From CAYFLR01 sp964343805 (GTDB taxonomy: Bacteria; Bdellovibrionota_B; Oligoflexia; CAYFLR01): a stretch of DNA of 64,000 nucleotides. The position numbers were made by a program, and so were the translations under genes. A model generated the notes under the pieces. It was not told the origin of the DNA, searched no databases, and saw nothing but the letters and a program-made list of their open reading frames with translations. Shown here one piece after another: positions 44,379 to 52,765 of the stretch (its first letter is position 1; the number at the start of each line of letters is the position of its first letter). Location: assembly GCA_964343805.1 (NCBI GenBank), contig CAYFLR010000008.1, positions 62,001 to 126,000 of the forward strand, in the 5' to 3' direction.

Positions 44379-44391
44379 GATATCAAGTTAT

Positions 44392-44431
44392 GCTCCAACT
44401 CTTCTTTCAAATAGAGGGGTTGGGGCTTTTT
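44392..44431 (+). terminator. Intrinsic terminator after the 42765 gene
   Basis: GCTCCAAC / GTTGGGGC (8 bp, one G-T) with an inner A-U/G-U extension is followed by TTTTT, 13 bases after the stop codon. Confidence 0.75.
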
Positions 44432-44434
44432 CTT

Positions 44435-44500
44435 AAGTCAAGTCTGCAAGTCAGACGTCAGACGTCAGACGTCCTCGGTCAGTCAAACAGTAAGTCAGCC
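44435..44500 (+). repeat. Second TCAGACG short repeat array
   Basis: AAGTCAGACGTCAGACGTCAGACGTC (three 7-base TCAGACG units) with flanking AAGTCTGC and AAGTCAGCC. It is the same unit family as 5254-5356, again directly downstream of a gene end. Confidence 0.8.
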
Positions 44501-44506
44501 AATTTT

Positions 44507-44767
44507 TTAAGATTTTGGATTTTTTCTTCTTTTGCGACGACGAGAGGGGAGGTTGAGGAATATTTTTTTAGCAGTTATTTCATGACTGAGAAAGGTTCGA
44601 GTGAAACTTTCTCCTATTAATCTGACCGAATACTCTATTTTTCCATGGACATTCTGACCGATGCCTAAGACAGTGCCCTCTTTTCCAGCCAGGGCTTGTT
44701 TTGTGTATTTCTTTGCAAGTACGTAAACATTATCAAAGAAATTTAATCGACTGCCATTTTTTTTCAA
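44507..44767 (-). CDS. Small hypothetical protein (TTG start)
   Basis: 86 aa. The frame begins with TTG at 44767, eight bases after 'taaggag', so a non-ATG start is likely. The protein is basic, with a possible SH3-like beta core ('KEGTVLGIGQNVHGKIEYSV') and a Lys/Arg-rich C-terminus ('SRRRKRRKN'). No family recognised; it may be a nucleic-acid-binding protein. Confidence 0.5.
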   Translation of the reverse strand: MKKNGSRLNFFDNVYVLAKKYTKQALAGKEGTVLGIGQNVHGKIEYSVRLIGESFTRTFLSHEITAKKIFLNLPSRRRKRRKNPKS

Positions 44768-44984
44768 TTAAGACACTCCTTAACCGATTACTAAGGGTTC
44801 TAGAACTATTCAACTTGATCTTATTACTTCCTACCGATTAAATCAATATTGAAATTAGTATTTATTGCTTTTAAAATAACAAAGAGTTAGTGTAGTGTAA
44901 AAAGGTAGTTTTTATACCCCGAATATTCAGAACCTGAATCCTCAGAACTTTTTGAATACGGGTTATACTCTTTAGGAGGGTTTT

Positions 44985-45461
44985 GTGACAACATCTAGAC
45001 TGAGAATCGAACTGGAAGATGGTGTGTTTTTTCTTGCGGGTATCATAGACGAACTATCTGAGTTTGACCAAATCACTAACTCTAAACTTTCTAAAATAGT
45101 ACTTGATTTAAAAGGGATAGAAAGAATCACCTCCTATGGGGTCAAGGGATGGATTACTATGCTCAACTCTCTTTTGCAAAAAGAGTTAGTTTATAGGAAT
45201 TGCCCAGTGACCTTTATTGAGCAAATGAATCTGGTTCCAGGATTTAAGGGACAGGCAGTTGTGGAGTCTTTTGAAGTACCCTTTTTCTGCTCAAGCTGTA
45301 ACGATGAGTTTGCCATTACCGTTCATACAGATAAGATTGAACAGATCTCATTTCTTGATGTGATTAATGCCAACTATGATTGTGAAAAATGTAACAATGA
45401 GATGGAGTTCGATAGCACTAAGCATTACTTTATGTTTCTAAAGGATGGTCAAACTAAGTAA
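44985..45461 (+). CDS. STAS-like protein with two CxxC knuckles
   Basis: 158 aa, GTG start with 'taggaggg' upstream. Residues 1-95 have the STAS (anti-sigma antagonist) layout: 'FFLAGIIDELSEFD', 'IVLDLKGIERITSYGVKGWI'. The Ser at the SpoIIAA phosphorylation position is present (ITS-YG). The C-terminal part adds 'FFCSSCNDEF' and 'YDCEKCNNEM', a probable zinc ribbon. Such proteins may take part in partner-switching or second-messenger-linked control, but no anti-sigma kinase is nearby. Confidence 0.75.
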   Translation: MTTSRLRIELEDGVFFLAGIIDELSEFDQITNSKLSKIVLDLKGIERITSYGVKGWITMLNSLLQKELVYRNCPVTFIEQMNLVPGFKGQAVVESFEVPFFCSSCNDEFAITVHTDKIEQISFLDVINANYDCEKCNNEMEFDSTKHYFMFLKDGQTK

Positions 45462-45500
45462 TACTTCGATTCCGAATGGGTTTTATATTAATAGACTCTC

Positions 45501-46096
45501 TTAGTCTTGAATATCCCTTTCAATGGGGAGCTTTTTTAAAGGAGCTGGAAGGGCCCCAGCCTTCAGAACAAGAGAAAGTTCTTCGACCTGCCTGTAAATG
45601 TCTTGATAACTACCTTTACCCAATGTGATACGGGCGTTTCCATCGTCTATTTTGTCCATAATCCTTGGAGCAGAAATAACATCATTATCTAAAACGATTG
45701 CTAAGTTCCGTCCTTTATTTTGGGAGGTCATTTGAGCGAGAATCTCTTTGCCCTGTTTGTTAAAAGTTAAAACTACATAGGGCTGGTTGTGGTTATCTTC
45801 TGGTTTGTAGGAGGATAAATAGGTATCTAATGGTCTTTTCTATAATAACCTCTTGGATTATTGGCGTTATTTTAAAGCTCAAATTTCGTACTCTTTTCGA
45901 CTTGCTAGCTTTTATTTCTGTGAGTTCTCGACCTTTTATTAAAAGTGTGGAGATTAGTTTTTTTAGAGGTTTCCTCTTGAAAAATACTTACTAATTCTAA
46001 CTGTGTTGAAAAGAAGTTATTCTTAAATAGTAAAAGAGACGTAATAGTTAATAGTGTGGTGATGGCAATCCCAATCATTAGCCACTTCTTGTTCAT
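45501..46096 (-). pseudogene. Membrane-anchored SecDF-P1-head-like gene, frameshifted
   Basis: Three frames must be joined. Frame A (46096-~45970): start and one N-terminal TM ('KKWLMIGIAITTLLTITSLL'). Frame B (~45970-45840): 'TLLIKGRELTEIKASKSKRV', 'FKITPIIQEVIIEKTI'. Frame C (~45835-45501): 'NQPYVVLTFNKQGKEIL', 'GRNLAIVLDNDVISAPRI', 'VLKAGALPAPL', the SecD P1-head signature. There is no SecD transmembrane bundle, so it was a small stand-alone P1-head protein. Its ATG overlaps the hybrid kinase stop (TAATG), which implies translational coupling. Both shifts are in or next to A runs, so sequencing error is possible. Confidence 0.75.
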
Positions 46097-47989
46097 TATT
46101 CTAGCTCACCCGAGGATATACGATTCATTAGATAAGAAAAGATGGCATTGTCGATTGGTTTTCTGAGAACACCGATAGCTCCCATATCACGGATATCTTG
46201 TTCCATATAATCAATTCCGAAGTTGCCACTCATGGCGATCATCTGGAGTGAAGGAAACTGTGCCTTTGCTTTTTTTATGAATTCGATTCCATTCATTACC
46301 GGCATTTTAATATCGGTGATAACCCCAATCACTTCAGGGTGTTTTTTCAGCATTTCTAAACCAATGAGTCCATTTTCAGCTTGCACTGAACGGAATCCCA
46401 TCCTTTTCAACTTTCTGGACATGAGATCTCTAATATAAGGCTCATCATCCACAATCAAAATGCATTTGGGTTGATTCGCGGTCACTTTGTCCTCTGTTCC
46501 GGAGGGAAAGATCAAGCGGAACCAAGTTCCATTGACACTATCGCTCTTAAATTCTAACTGACCTTTGTGTCTTTTCATTATACCTTTGCAAATAGAAAGG
46601 CCTAAACCGAATCCCTCAGAGACTCCTTTAGTGGTAAAAAAGGGCTCAAAAATCTTATTTTGAATTTCTTTTGGGATGGGTTTACCGTTATTCCAAATGG
46701 TAATTATTGGTCTTCCTTTTAAGTCAGTACCCGCTGTGATTTTGATGGAACCTTGTCCTTTTGAAATTACAGCATTTCGAGCATTTTGAACGATATTAAT
46801 AATCACTTGCTCTATTTGATTAGGATCACAAAAAACTTCCGTGTCTGCTGTCTCAAATTGCTCTTCGAAGGTAATCTCTTCATTTTTTAATTGCAGCTCT
46901 ATAAAAACCAGAGCCTCTTTCACAATTTGAAAAAGACTGTTTTTCTTTGGCTCAAAGAGACAATAGCGAGTGGATTTTTTTAAGTAGCGAATCATCTGTT
47001 CGATGTGTTCAGTGGCATCGCTAATTTGTTTAGTATATTGCTTGGTCGTATTGGGGTCCAAGTTTCCAGTCTCAATGTCTAGAACCAGCTCTTCAGTAAA
47101 ACCTTTCACTGCAGAAAGAGGGGAATTAATTTCTTGTGAGATGTCANNNNNNNNNNATGTCACTAATGACTTCACCCACTAGGGCGAGTTTCGATTTATA
47201 AATAAGTTGATTGTATATTTCCTCTTTCTCTTGCTGGGCTTCTTCATAATCGGTTATATCACGGAGGTAGAGAGTTATCTCTTTGTTCCCCGGATGTAGA
47301 TGGTGAAAAGAGGAACTGATAAGGAGATGAAGGCCTTTATTATTGGCATTTTTAAAAGAAAGTTGCTCGTTGTGAAGATTGGTATTTTCATCAATAATGG
47401 AGGAAACCAGGGTTTGTAACTTCGCAGCAATTTCTACCGGGAACAGTTTGAAAATGGAAAAGCCTAGAATACTTTCTTTTCTAGTGTTGAAGAGAATTTC
47501 TGTCTCTTTGTTAATATGAGATATTAATCCTTCTGGGTTGATAGTGATGATACTATCGGTCATGGAGTTAAATATGGAGTGAAGGTATTTTTGCTGTTCG
47601 ATGATCTCTAGATGTTTTAATACATTGTCGAGATGAGTTTCTACCCGTGCTTTCAGCTCCTCTAATATAAAAGGCTTTTTGATATAATCTTTGGCTCCTA
47701 ATTTGAAGCCTTTAACAATCGCTTTAGAGGACTGCTTAGCCGTGAGGAAGAGAATGGGGATGTGCTTCAATTGAGCGTCCTGCTGGATCATTTCACAAAG
47801 CTCATAACCATCCATAGGATGCATCATGATATCTAAAAGAATAAGATGCACCGGTTCTTCGTGAAGCTTAGAAATTGCTTTGGTAGAATCAGCTATTTTA
47901 ATAACTTCTACATGAGGAAACAGCCTAGAAACTGAATCCAGAATCAGAGGCTCATCATCAATTATGGCTATCTTGGGCTTTTCTTTCAT
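46096..47989 (-). CDS. REC-PAS-HisKA-HATPase-REC hybrid kinase without phospho-His
   Basis: About 630 aa, soluble. REC1: 'IIDDEPLILDS', 'LILLDIMMHPMDG', 'KKPF'. PAS: 'HSIFNSMTDSIITINPEGLI'. Dimerisation helix: removing the false gap gives 'VGEVISDISQEINSPLSAVK', where the usual His of 'HEiNnPL' is Gln. ATPase: N box 'VQNARNAV', 'NNGKPIP' (Asp of the G1 box is Asn), 'GFGLGLSICKGIM'. REC2: 'LIVDDEPYIRDL', 'GVITDIKMPVMNG', 'MSGN', 'RKP'. It may act as an allosteric ATPase or phosphatase. The N10 is inside at 47147. Upstream lipoprotein ends 39 bases before its start. Confidence 0.88.
47147..47156. other. Spurious assembly gap (duplicated flanks)
   Basis: The 10 N are flanked by the same six bases, ATGTCA at 47141-47146 and at 47157-47162. 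Collapsing them restores an uninterrupted reading frame through the H box of the hybrid kinase, so nothing is likely missing. The other N10 gaps do not show this. Confidence 0.7.
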
Positions 47990-48027
47990 TGTACATAATT
48001 ATGCCATGACCGGATGAATGTGTCTTG

Positions 48028-48639
48028 TTAAAAACATCCAATCTCTGTCACAGTAGCATAACAAGTGGAGGAGAGGGTGCCTAGGATGTTGTATTCACAA
48101 GTTTCCTGTTCTACGTTAGACCAGCTATGTTCATGAGTTTCGCAGGTGCATTTCTGCTGACACTCTTTATTGGTACCAGCAGTGCACTCTTTTTTAGTTG
48201 TGGTGCTAAAGTTACCTTCGGGAAACCATCCTTTTGGACATTCAGCTAGCGGGAGACGACAAAATTTCTGACCTAGTGAGGTTTGAACTGTCCCTTTTTT
48301 ATCAGTGCAATCTTTTACGGTATGATTTCCATGCCTGAGGGTGTCACCGCTGGTTTTGTTATCTGTACCAGTTGTTGTGGTTGTTGAGCTGCCTGTTGTC
48401 TTTGAAGAGGAGTCATTCTTACTGCTAGTGTTGTCATTGGTTTTATCTTTGCCATCAGGTGAGGTGGTAGAATTTTGACTTGTGGTATCCCTTTTTATTT
48501 TATGAATATTGTTGTTAGAATTGTTTTGGCTTGCTGTTGCTTTACGCTTTGCCTTTTCAGATTGGGGTTCATCTGCACATCCTAAGAAATAAAGTGGGTA
48601 AATTAGGCACAATAGTAAGAGCAAAAGTCGAATTTTCAT
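48028..48639 (-). CDS. Ser/Thr-rich lipoprotein with Cys-rich C-terminus
   Basis: Start set at 48639 ('gaggtaact' upstream); lipobox 'YFLGC'. The 40-residue upstream extension to 48759 is rejected. After the lipid anchor comes a Ser/Thr/Lys/Asp-rich disordered linker (residues ~25-105) and a compact domain of about 95 residues with ten or more Cys ('DCTDKKGTVQ', 'CRLPLAECPKGWFPEGN', 'CQQKCTCETH'). A stalked disulfide-rich head suits surface display. No family recognised. Upstream of the hybrid kinase on the same strand. Confidence 0.8.
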   Translation of the reverse strand: MKIRLLLLLLCLIYPLYFLGCADEPQSEKAKRKATASQNNSNNNIHKIKRDTTSQNSTTSPDGKDKTNDNTSSKNDSSSKTTGSSTTTTTGTDNKTSGDTLRHGNHTVKDCTDKKGTVQTSLGQKFCRLPLAECPKGWFPEGNFSTTTKKECTAGTNKECQQKCTCETHEHSWSNVEQETCEYNILGTLSSTCYATVTEIGCF

Positions 48640-48755
48640 AGTTACCTCATTTTTAACCTGTATCCTCAGATTTTTGGCAAGCCGCCTATTTCTTTTATCG
48701 TCATAATTAATTAAAAACTTTAAAAAATTTAATTTCTTATGTTGGATAAGTCTAT

Positions 48756-48773
48756 ACACTTACCATAACCATA
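48756..48773. repeat. 18-bp repeat ACACTTACCATAACCATA, copy B
   Basis: Identical to 33764-33781. It lies between the cca stop and the lipoprotein start at 48639, about 115 bases upstream of it. Confidence 0.6.
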
Positions 48774-48774
48774 A

Positions 48775-50001
48775 TTATTTCAATGTTAACATATATATTT
48801 CTCTTTTCGAGAGTTTTGGATCAATTTTGTCTGCAAGTAAGAGGTCCCAAGCCTTGTCTTTTCTAACTTTAATCAACTTTGGATCGATCTCTGGATCAAA
48901 TCTCTTAATATCATGCCCATTTAAAGGTGGTTGATGATAATTTTCCCCTGTTTCCTTTGGNNNNNNNNNNATACTTTTTATTAAGGCTTGGCTAGTAGAT
49001 GCTAGTGGAAAAATCTCAAAGTATTTGATTATGCTGGGGTAGAGTGTGGGAGTTTGAATGAAGATCCGTCTTAGGTAAGGGAGGGTGACTTCTTCCGTTT
49101 TGATGTGGTTAATAAATTCATGAAGTCTTCTTACACTCCAGATCAAATTCTTGGGAAATTTTAGTTCTCTTAAGGGGGGGGCTATAGAACTCTCTTTTAT
49201 TAGCAGGGTTGCTAAAATCAGAGAAAGATCGCTCTTTCTATTTTTTACCAGTTTTTTAAAGAGTGCTTGATGCTCTTCATCTTGAAAGAACCAACTGATA
49301 GCCGGAAATGTATAATTGAGAATGCCCTTGTCATAAATGAGCTTAAGAGCTTGGTAAGAGTTGATACCACTAAGTAGCTTACTTAGCTCATCCCTGATTC
49401 TCTCTTTTGAGATTTTACTGAGGAGATCTTTCTGGTTTGCTAAAGCTTTTAGAGAGGCTTTATTAATACTAAAATTCTCTAGTACAGCATAGAAACGAAG
49501 TATCCGTAATATGCGGAGACCATCTTCTTTGATCCGCTCTTCTGGGTTTCCCACAAACTTCAAAACCTTTTGATGGATATCAGCACGACCTTCAACAAAA
49601 TCTATAATTTTATTTTTAATAGGATCATAGTAAAGGGCATTTATAGTTAAATCACGCCTAATGGCATCTAAACGGAATGAATCGGTAAAAGAAATTTCAG
49701 CATGACGGCCATCACAAATTTCATCCACTCTCAGGGTAGTAACTTCAACACTCTCTTGATCCTTAACCAGAGTTACTGTTCCATGTTTTATACCAGTTGG
49801 AATAACTTTGAATGGACTTTTTCGGAATATTTTTACTATTTGATTTGGTTTGGCAGCTGACGCCAAATCAAAGTCTTTGGGCTCTTTGTTAAGTAATGCG
49901 TCTCGAACACAACCGCCCACAAGGCAGGTTTTAAATCCTTTTTTAACTAGTAATTCAACAATTTGGATTACATGATGGGGAACGTCTATAATTTGACTCA
50001 T
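48775..50001 (-). CDS. cca: CCA-adding tRNA nucleotidyltransferase, crosses a gap
   Basis: Nucleotidyltransferase core: 'CLVGGCVRDALLNKEPKDFD' with the catalytic Asp pair, 'HGTVTL' and 'EVTTLRVD', 'RRDLTINALYYDP', 'EERIKEDGLRILRILRF'. The 'tGikHGTVTLv...vEVTTLR' segment fits CCA-adding rather than poly(A) polymerases. It adds or repairs the 3' CCA of tRNA. The N10 at 48961-48970 lies within the C-terminal region and keeps the frame on both sides. It starts 5 bases after the NtrC-type gene, so they are co-transcribed. Confidence 0.88.
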   Translation of the reverse strand: MSQIIDVPHHVIQIVELLVKKGFKTCLVGGCVRDALLNKEPKDFDLASAAKPNQIVKIFRKSPFKVIPTGIKHGTVTLVKDQESVEVTTLRVDEICDGRHAEISFTDSFRLDAIRRDLTINALYYDPIKNKIIDFVEGRADIHQKVLKFVGNPEERIKEDGLRILRILRFYAVLENFSINKASLKALANQKDLLSKISKERIRDELSKLLSGINSYQALKLIYDKGILNYTFPAISWFFQDEEHQALFKKLVKNRKSDLSLILATLLIKESSIAPPLRELKFPKNLIWSVRRLHEFINHIKTEEVTLPYLRRIFIQTPTLYPSIIKYFEIFPLASTSQALIKSXXXXPKETGENYHQPPLNGHDIKRFDPEIDPKLIKVRKDKAWDLLLADKIDPKLSKREIYMLTLK

Positions 50002-50006
50002 GGAGA

Positions 50007-51413
50007 TTATTCCATTCCCAATTCCTGAAGTTTACGGTAGAGCGTACGCCGGTCAATCCCAAGCTTAGAAGCAGCCTCTTGTTTTGAGGAGGAATCTTCC
50101 AAAATTCTTCTAATAAAAACACGCTCTAGTTCTTTACTGGCAGCAGCTAGGGTAAAATCTGGTTTCACTGGAATTTGTAATGCACCGGAAGTGTCCATTT
50201 CTAAATTATCCATGATTTGTTGATTGATAAGATAGGCATCTTGCTCTAAGTTTAAGTGGGATAAATTAGCGAGAGAAATGGTATCTCCATCAGCAGTTAT
50301 GATCAAGTTTTCAATGACGTTCTCTAATTCTCGGACATTTCCAGGCCAATTGTAATTGGTAAGAAACTTCATCGCTTTATCATCAACCTTTTTTACTTGG
50401 TTGTTGCGTGCGTGTTTTTTTAAGAAATGTTTTACCAACAAGGGCACATCATTTTTTCTCTCTCTGAGGGGGGGAATATGCAGAACCATTTTATTTATTC
50501 TAAAGTAGAGATCTTTCCGAAACTCTTTTTCTCCAACCAGTTTAGGCATGTCTTCATTGGTTGCGGCAATCACCCTAAACTGTAATTTTTTGGTGGTTCC
50601 TAAACCGATAGGTTCTATTTCTCTCTCTTGTAAAACTCTAAGAAGTTTGGCTTGTAAATAAAGAGGAAGTGTTCCGATCTCATCCAGAAAAATATCTCCA
50701 CCATTGGCGAGTTCAAATTTACCTAGCTGTTTTTTAACTGCACCTGTAAAGGATCCTTTTTCATGTCCAAACAAAATGCTTTCAATGAGCTCATGAGGAA
50801 TGGCACTGCAGTTGACTGGGATATAGGGGCGATTGGTATCTTGCTCTTGCTTGTGTAAAGTCTTGGCAATGAGTTCTTTTCCAGTTCCTGATTCTCCTAC
50901 AATTAAGACGTCTATATCGGTTCCAATTAACTTGTGAACTTGTTTATTAAGGTTTTTTACCGCTTCTGTCTCACCGATAAAAAGTTGTTTGCTAAAGTCG
51001 ATAAACAGTTCCGATAAATTACGACTTTGCTTAAAAACAGAACGACGCTCTATACACTTGCTATAAGCGTTCCTGACCGAATCGGCAATTAAGGGTTTAG
51101 GTAGAAAGTCACTGATGCCAAAATTAAAAGCCCGAATAGCATCATTAATATCTGTGGTTGAACTGATTACAATCATTTCAATGGATGGGTCAAAACCTCT
51201 AACTTCGTTCATAATGTCGTGGCCCGACTTGCCGGGCAGATGGAGATCCACAAACATTAAGTCCACCGTATGGGCATTTAAGAGCTCTCTGAGCTCATCG
51301 CCAGTCTGACTAGTGATGATGTGGTTTTCCTCCTTAAAGAGATCCTTAAGAAAGGAGATTACTGTCACATCATCTTCAACGATCAAAATAGTTGGTTTGT
51401 ATTTGTTTTTCAT
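50007..51413 (-). CDS. NtrC-family sigma-54-dependent response regulator
   Basis: 468 aa: receiver ('IVEDDVTVI', phospho-Asp in 'LMFVDLHLPG', 'ISSTTD', 'PKP'), AAA+ domain (Walker A 'GESGTGKE', 'KGSFTGAVK' for the sigma-54 contact loop, Walker B 'GGDIFLDEIG', 'RVLQEREIEPIG', 'NWPGNVRELENVI') and a Fis-type HTH ('QEAASKLGIDRRTLYRKLQ'). The GSFTGA loop keeps the FTG core needed to contact sigma-54. The nearby hybrid kinase is a possible but unproven partner. Confidence 0.95.
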   Translation of the reverse strand: MKNKYKPTILIVEDDVTVISFLKDLFKEENHIITSQTGDELRELLNAHTVDLMFVDLHLPGKSGHDIMNEVRGFDPSIEMIVISSTTDINDAIRAFNFGISDFLPKPLIADSVRNAYSKCIERRSVFKQSRNLSELFIDFSKQLFIGETEAVKNLNKQVHKLIGTDIDVLIVGESGTGKELIAKTLHKQEQDTNRPYIPVNCSAIPHELIESILFGHEKGSFTGAVKKQLGKFELANGGDIFLDEIGTLPLYLQAKLLRVLQEREIEPIGLGTTKKLQFRVIAATNEDMPKLVGEKEFRKDLYFRINKMVLHIPPLRERKNDVPLLVKHFLKKHARNNQVKKVDDKAMKFLTNYNWPGNVRELENVIENLIITADGDTISLANLSHLNLEQDAYLINQQIMDNLEMDTSGALQIPVKPDFTLAAASKELERVFIRRILEDSSSKQEAASKLGIDRRTLYRKLQELGME

Positions 51414-51475
51414 AACTAGGTATTATACCCCATAAATTGGTAGTATTTAACTCTTTTTTAAACCGTGTTTAAAGA

Positions 51476-52453
51476 CTAAATCTTGGGAAAGGCACTTTCT
51501 AATTCCTCAGTTAATTGTCTGTTTTCTTTTTCTAATTCGGCCATACGGGGAAAGCTATCTGCCCATTTCTGATTGAGTAAAGAATTTTGACTGACTAATT
51601 CATCTATTTTTTTCTGTAGATTCTTTTTGTCTTGTTCAATATATTTACTTTTCTCTTGGCTCTGAATGAGCTCAACCTGTTGTTTTTGGCTGCTATCTTG
51701 TAGGTGTGATCTTTCTTGCTCAAGGGTTTTAAGCTGCTTAGATATGTTTGAAATTTCTTTTTGGAAAGATTGATTTTTTTCTTCTAATTGGGTTTCTAAA
51801 CGTGCCTTATCTTGCTCATGGGATGATATAAATTTATTTAAGGATTCGATTTGATCTTTTTGAGAGTTAATATCCTGCATGGCGCAATCCAATTGAGTCT
51901 CATTAAAATTGGCCTTAGTTTGTTCCTTTTGTAAGCTAATCTCTAACTCTTGGTATCTTGTCTTTTCAGTTTTAAGTTCCGCTTCCAGTTCATTAATTTG
52001 ATCTGACTGAGTTTGGTTCGATTCCTTCATTTTTTTCAATTCAATTTGAAGAGAAATAAGTTCTTCTTGGTGTTTGGCTTTTAGCATTTCAAATTCATCT
52101 CTCAAGACAGAGAGCTCGTTTTCTTTTTGTTGCAAAAGAATTTTCTCTTCTTGTTCTAGATCTTCCAATTCAAACAGTCTCTGTTCTAAATCTTTTTTAT
52201 TTTGATCGATATGGAGCCCGATTTCTTCTGCTATAGTGAGTTGAAGTTTTTCAGACAAAGTGATTCCTTCCTGATTTTTCAATCGGTTCTGATTTTCTTC
52301 ATTTAGCCACTGTCTTAAATGGTTAAGTAACGTGGAGTTTGAGCCAGTTCCAAGCTCTGAACGTATGAGCCTTACGGATGGGGTTTTTCCTTCATCTTGT
52401 AACTGTTTACAGACAGTTTCTACATCTTCATACTTAACTCCCCAATTAGACAT
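51476..52453 (-). CDS. KfrA-like DNA-binding coiled-coil protein
   Basis: 325 aa. The N-terminal ~60 residues ('VETVCKQLQDEGKTPSVRLI', 'GTGSNSTLLNHLRQW') match the KfrA_N domain (PF11740 pattern 'L..eG..ps...vr..lG.GS..tl..hL..W'). The remainder is one long Glu/Gln/Lys coiled coil. KfrA of IncP plasmids is an autoregulated DNA binder linked to plasmid stability and nucleoid-like assemblies. Chromosomal copies are of unknown role. Palindromes upstream (52472-52510) could be its operator. Confidence 0.85.
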   Translation of the reverse strand: MSNWGVKYEDVETVCKQLQDEGKTPSVRLIRSELGTGSNSTLLNHLRQWLNEENQNRLKNQEGITLSEKLQLTIAEEIGLHIDQNKKDLEQRLFELEDLEQEEKILLQQKENELSVLRDEFEMLKAKHQEELISLQIELKKMKESNQTQSDQINELEAELKTEKTRYQELEISLQKEQTKANFNETQLDCAMQDINSQKDQIESLNKFISSHEQDKARLETQLEEKNQSFQKEISNISKQLKTLEQERSHLQDSSQKQQVELIQSQEKSKYIEQDKKNLQKKIDELVSQNSLLNQKWADSFPRMAELEKENRQLTEELESAFPKI

Positions 52454-52471
52454 ATTTGGACTCCTTTTGGT

Positions 52472-52510
52472 ATGTTACATATGTATGTGCATAACATAAC
52501 ATAACGTTAC
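52472..52510 (-). promoter_or_regulatory. Candidate KfrA-like operator
   Basis: Inverted repeat ATGTTA - 14 bases - TAACAT, followed by direct repeats ATAACATAACATAAC and the palindrome TAACGTTA, lies 20-60 bases upstream of the kfrA-like start. KfrA proteins bind repeats in their own promoters. The rest of 52454-52765 holds one REP-like motif and nothing else recognised. Confidence 0.5.
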
Positions 52511-52730
52511 AAATTACACAATAAAAAGATAAATTTGGTTCTTTCTTCAGAAAGGGTTGATTTTTAACTTGCGTAAGTTATTGAAATAATTGAATAAAAA
52601 TGGGTTTTTGGGGTAAAACTTCCGAAAATATGTATAAGCGGAAGTTTTGGACTCTAATCAAAATAAAGCCAAAATTCAGGATATAGGATTGACCAGGTAA
52701 AAATAAAGGAAATTAGAATGATTAGATAGT

Positions 52731-52748
52731 GCGCCGAAAAATGGTGTT
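52731..52748 (-). repeat. REP-like motif copy 3 (AACACCATTTTTCGGCGC)
   Basis: Minus-strand copy with two differences from the copy at 18131. It lies 18 bases from the beta-helix lipoprotein stop. Confidence 0.6.
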
Positions 52749-52765
52749 TTTTAATTTCTCTTTTC

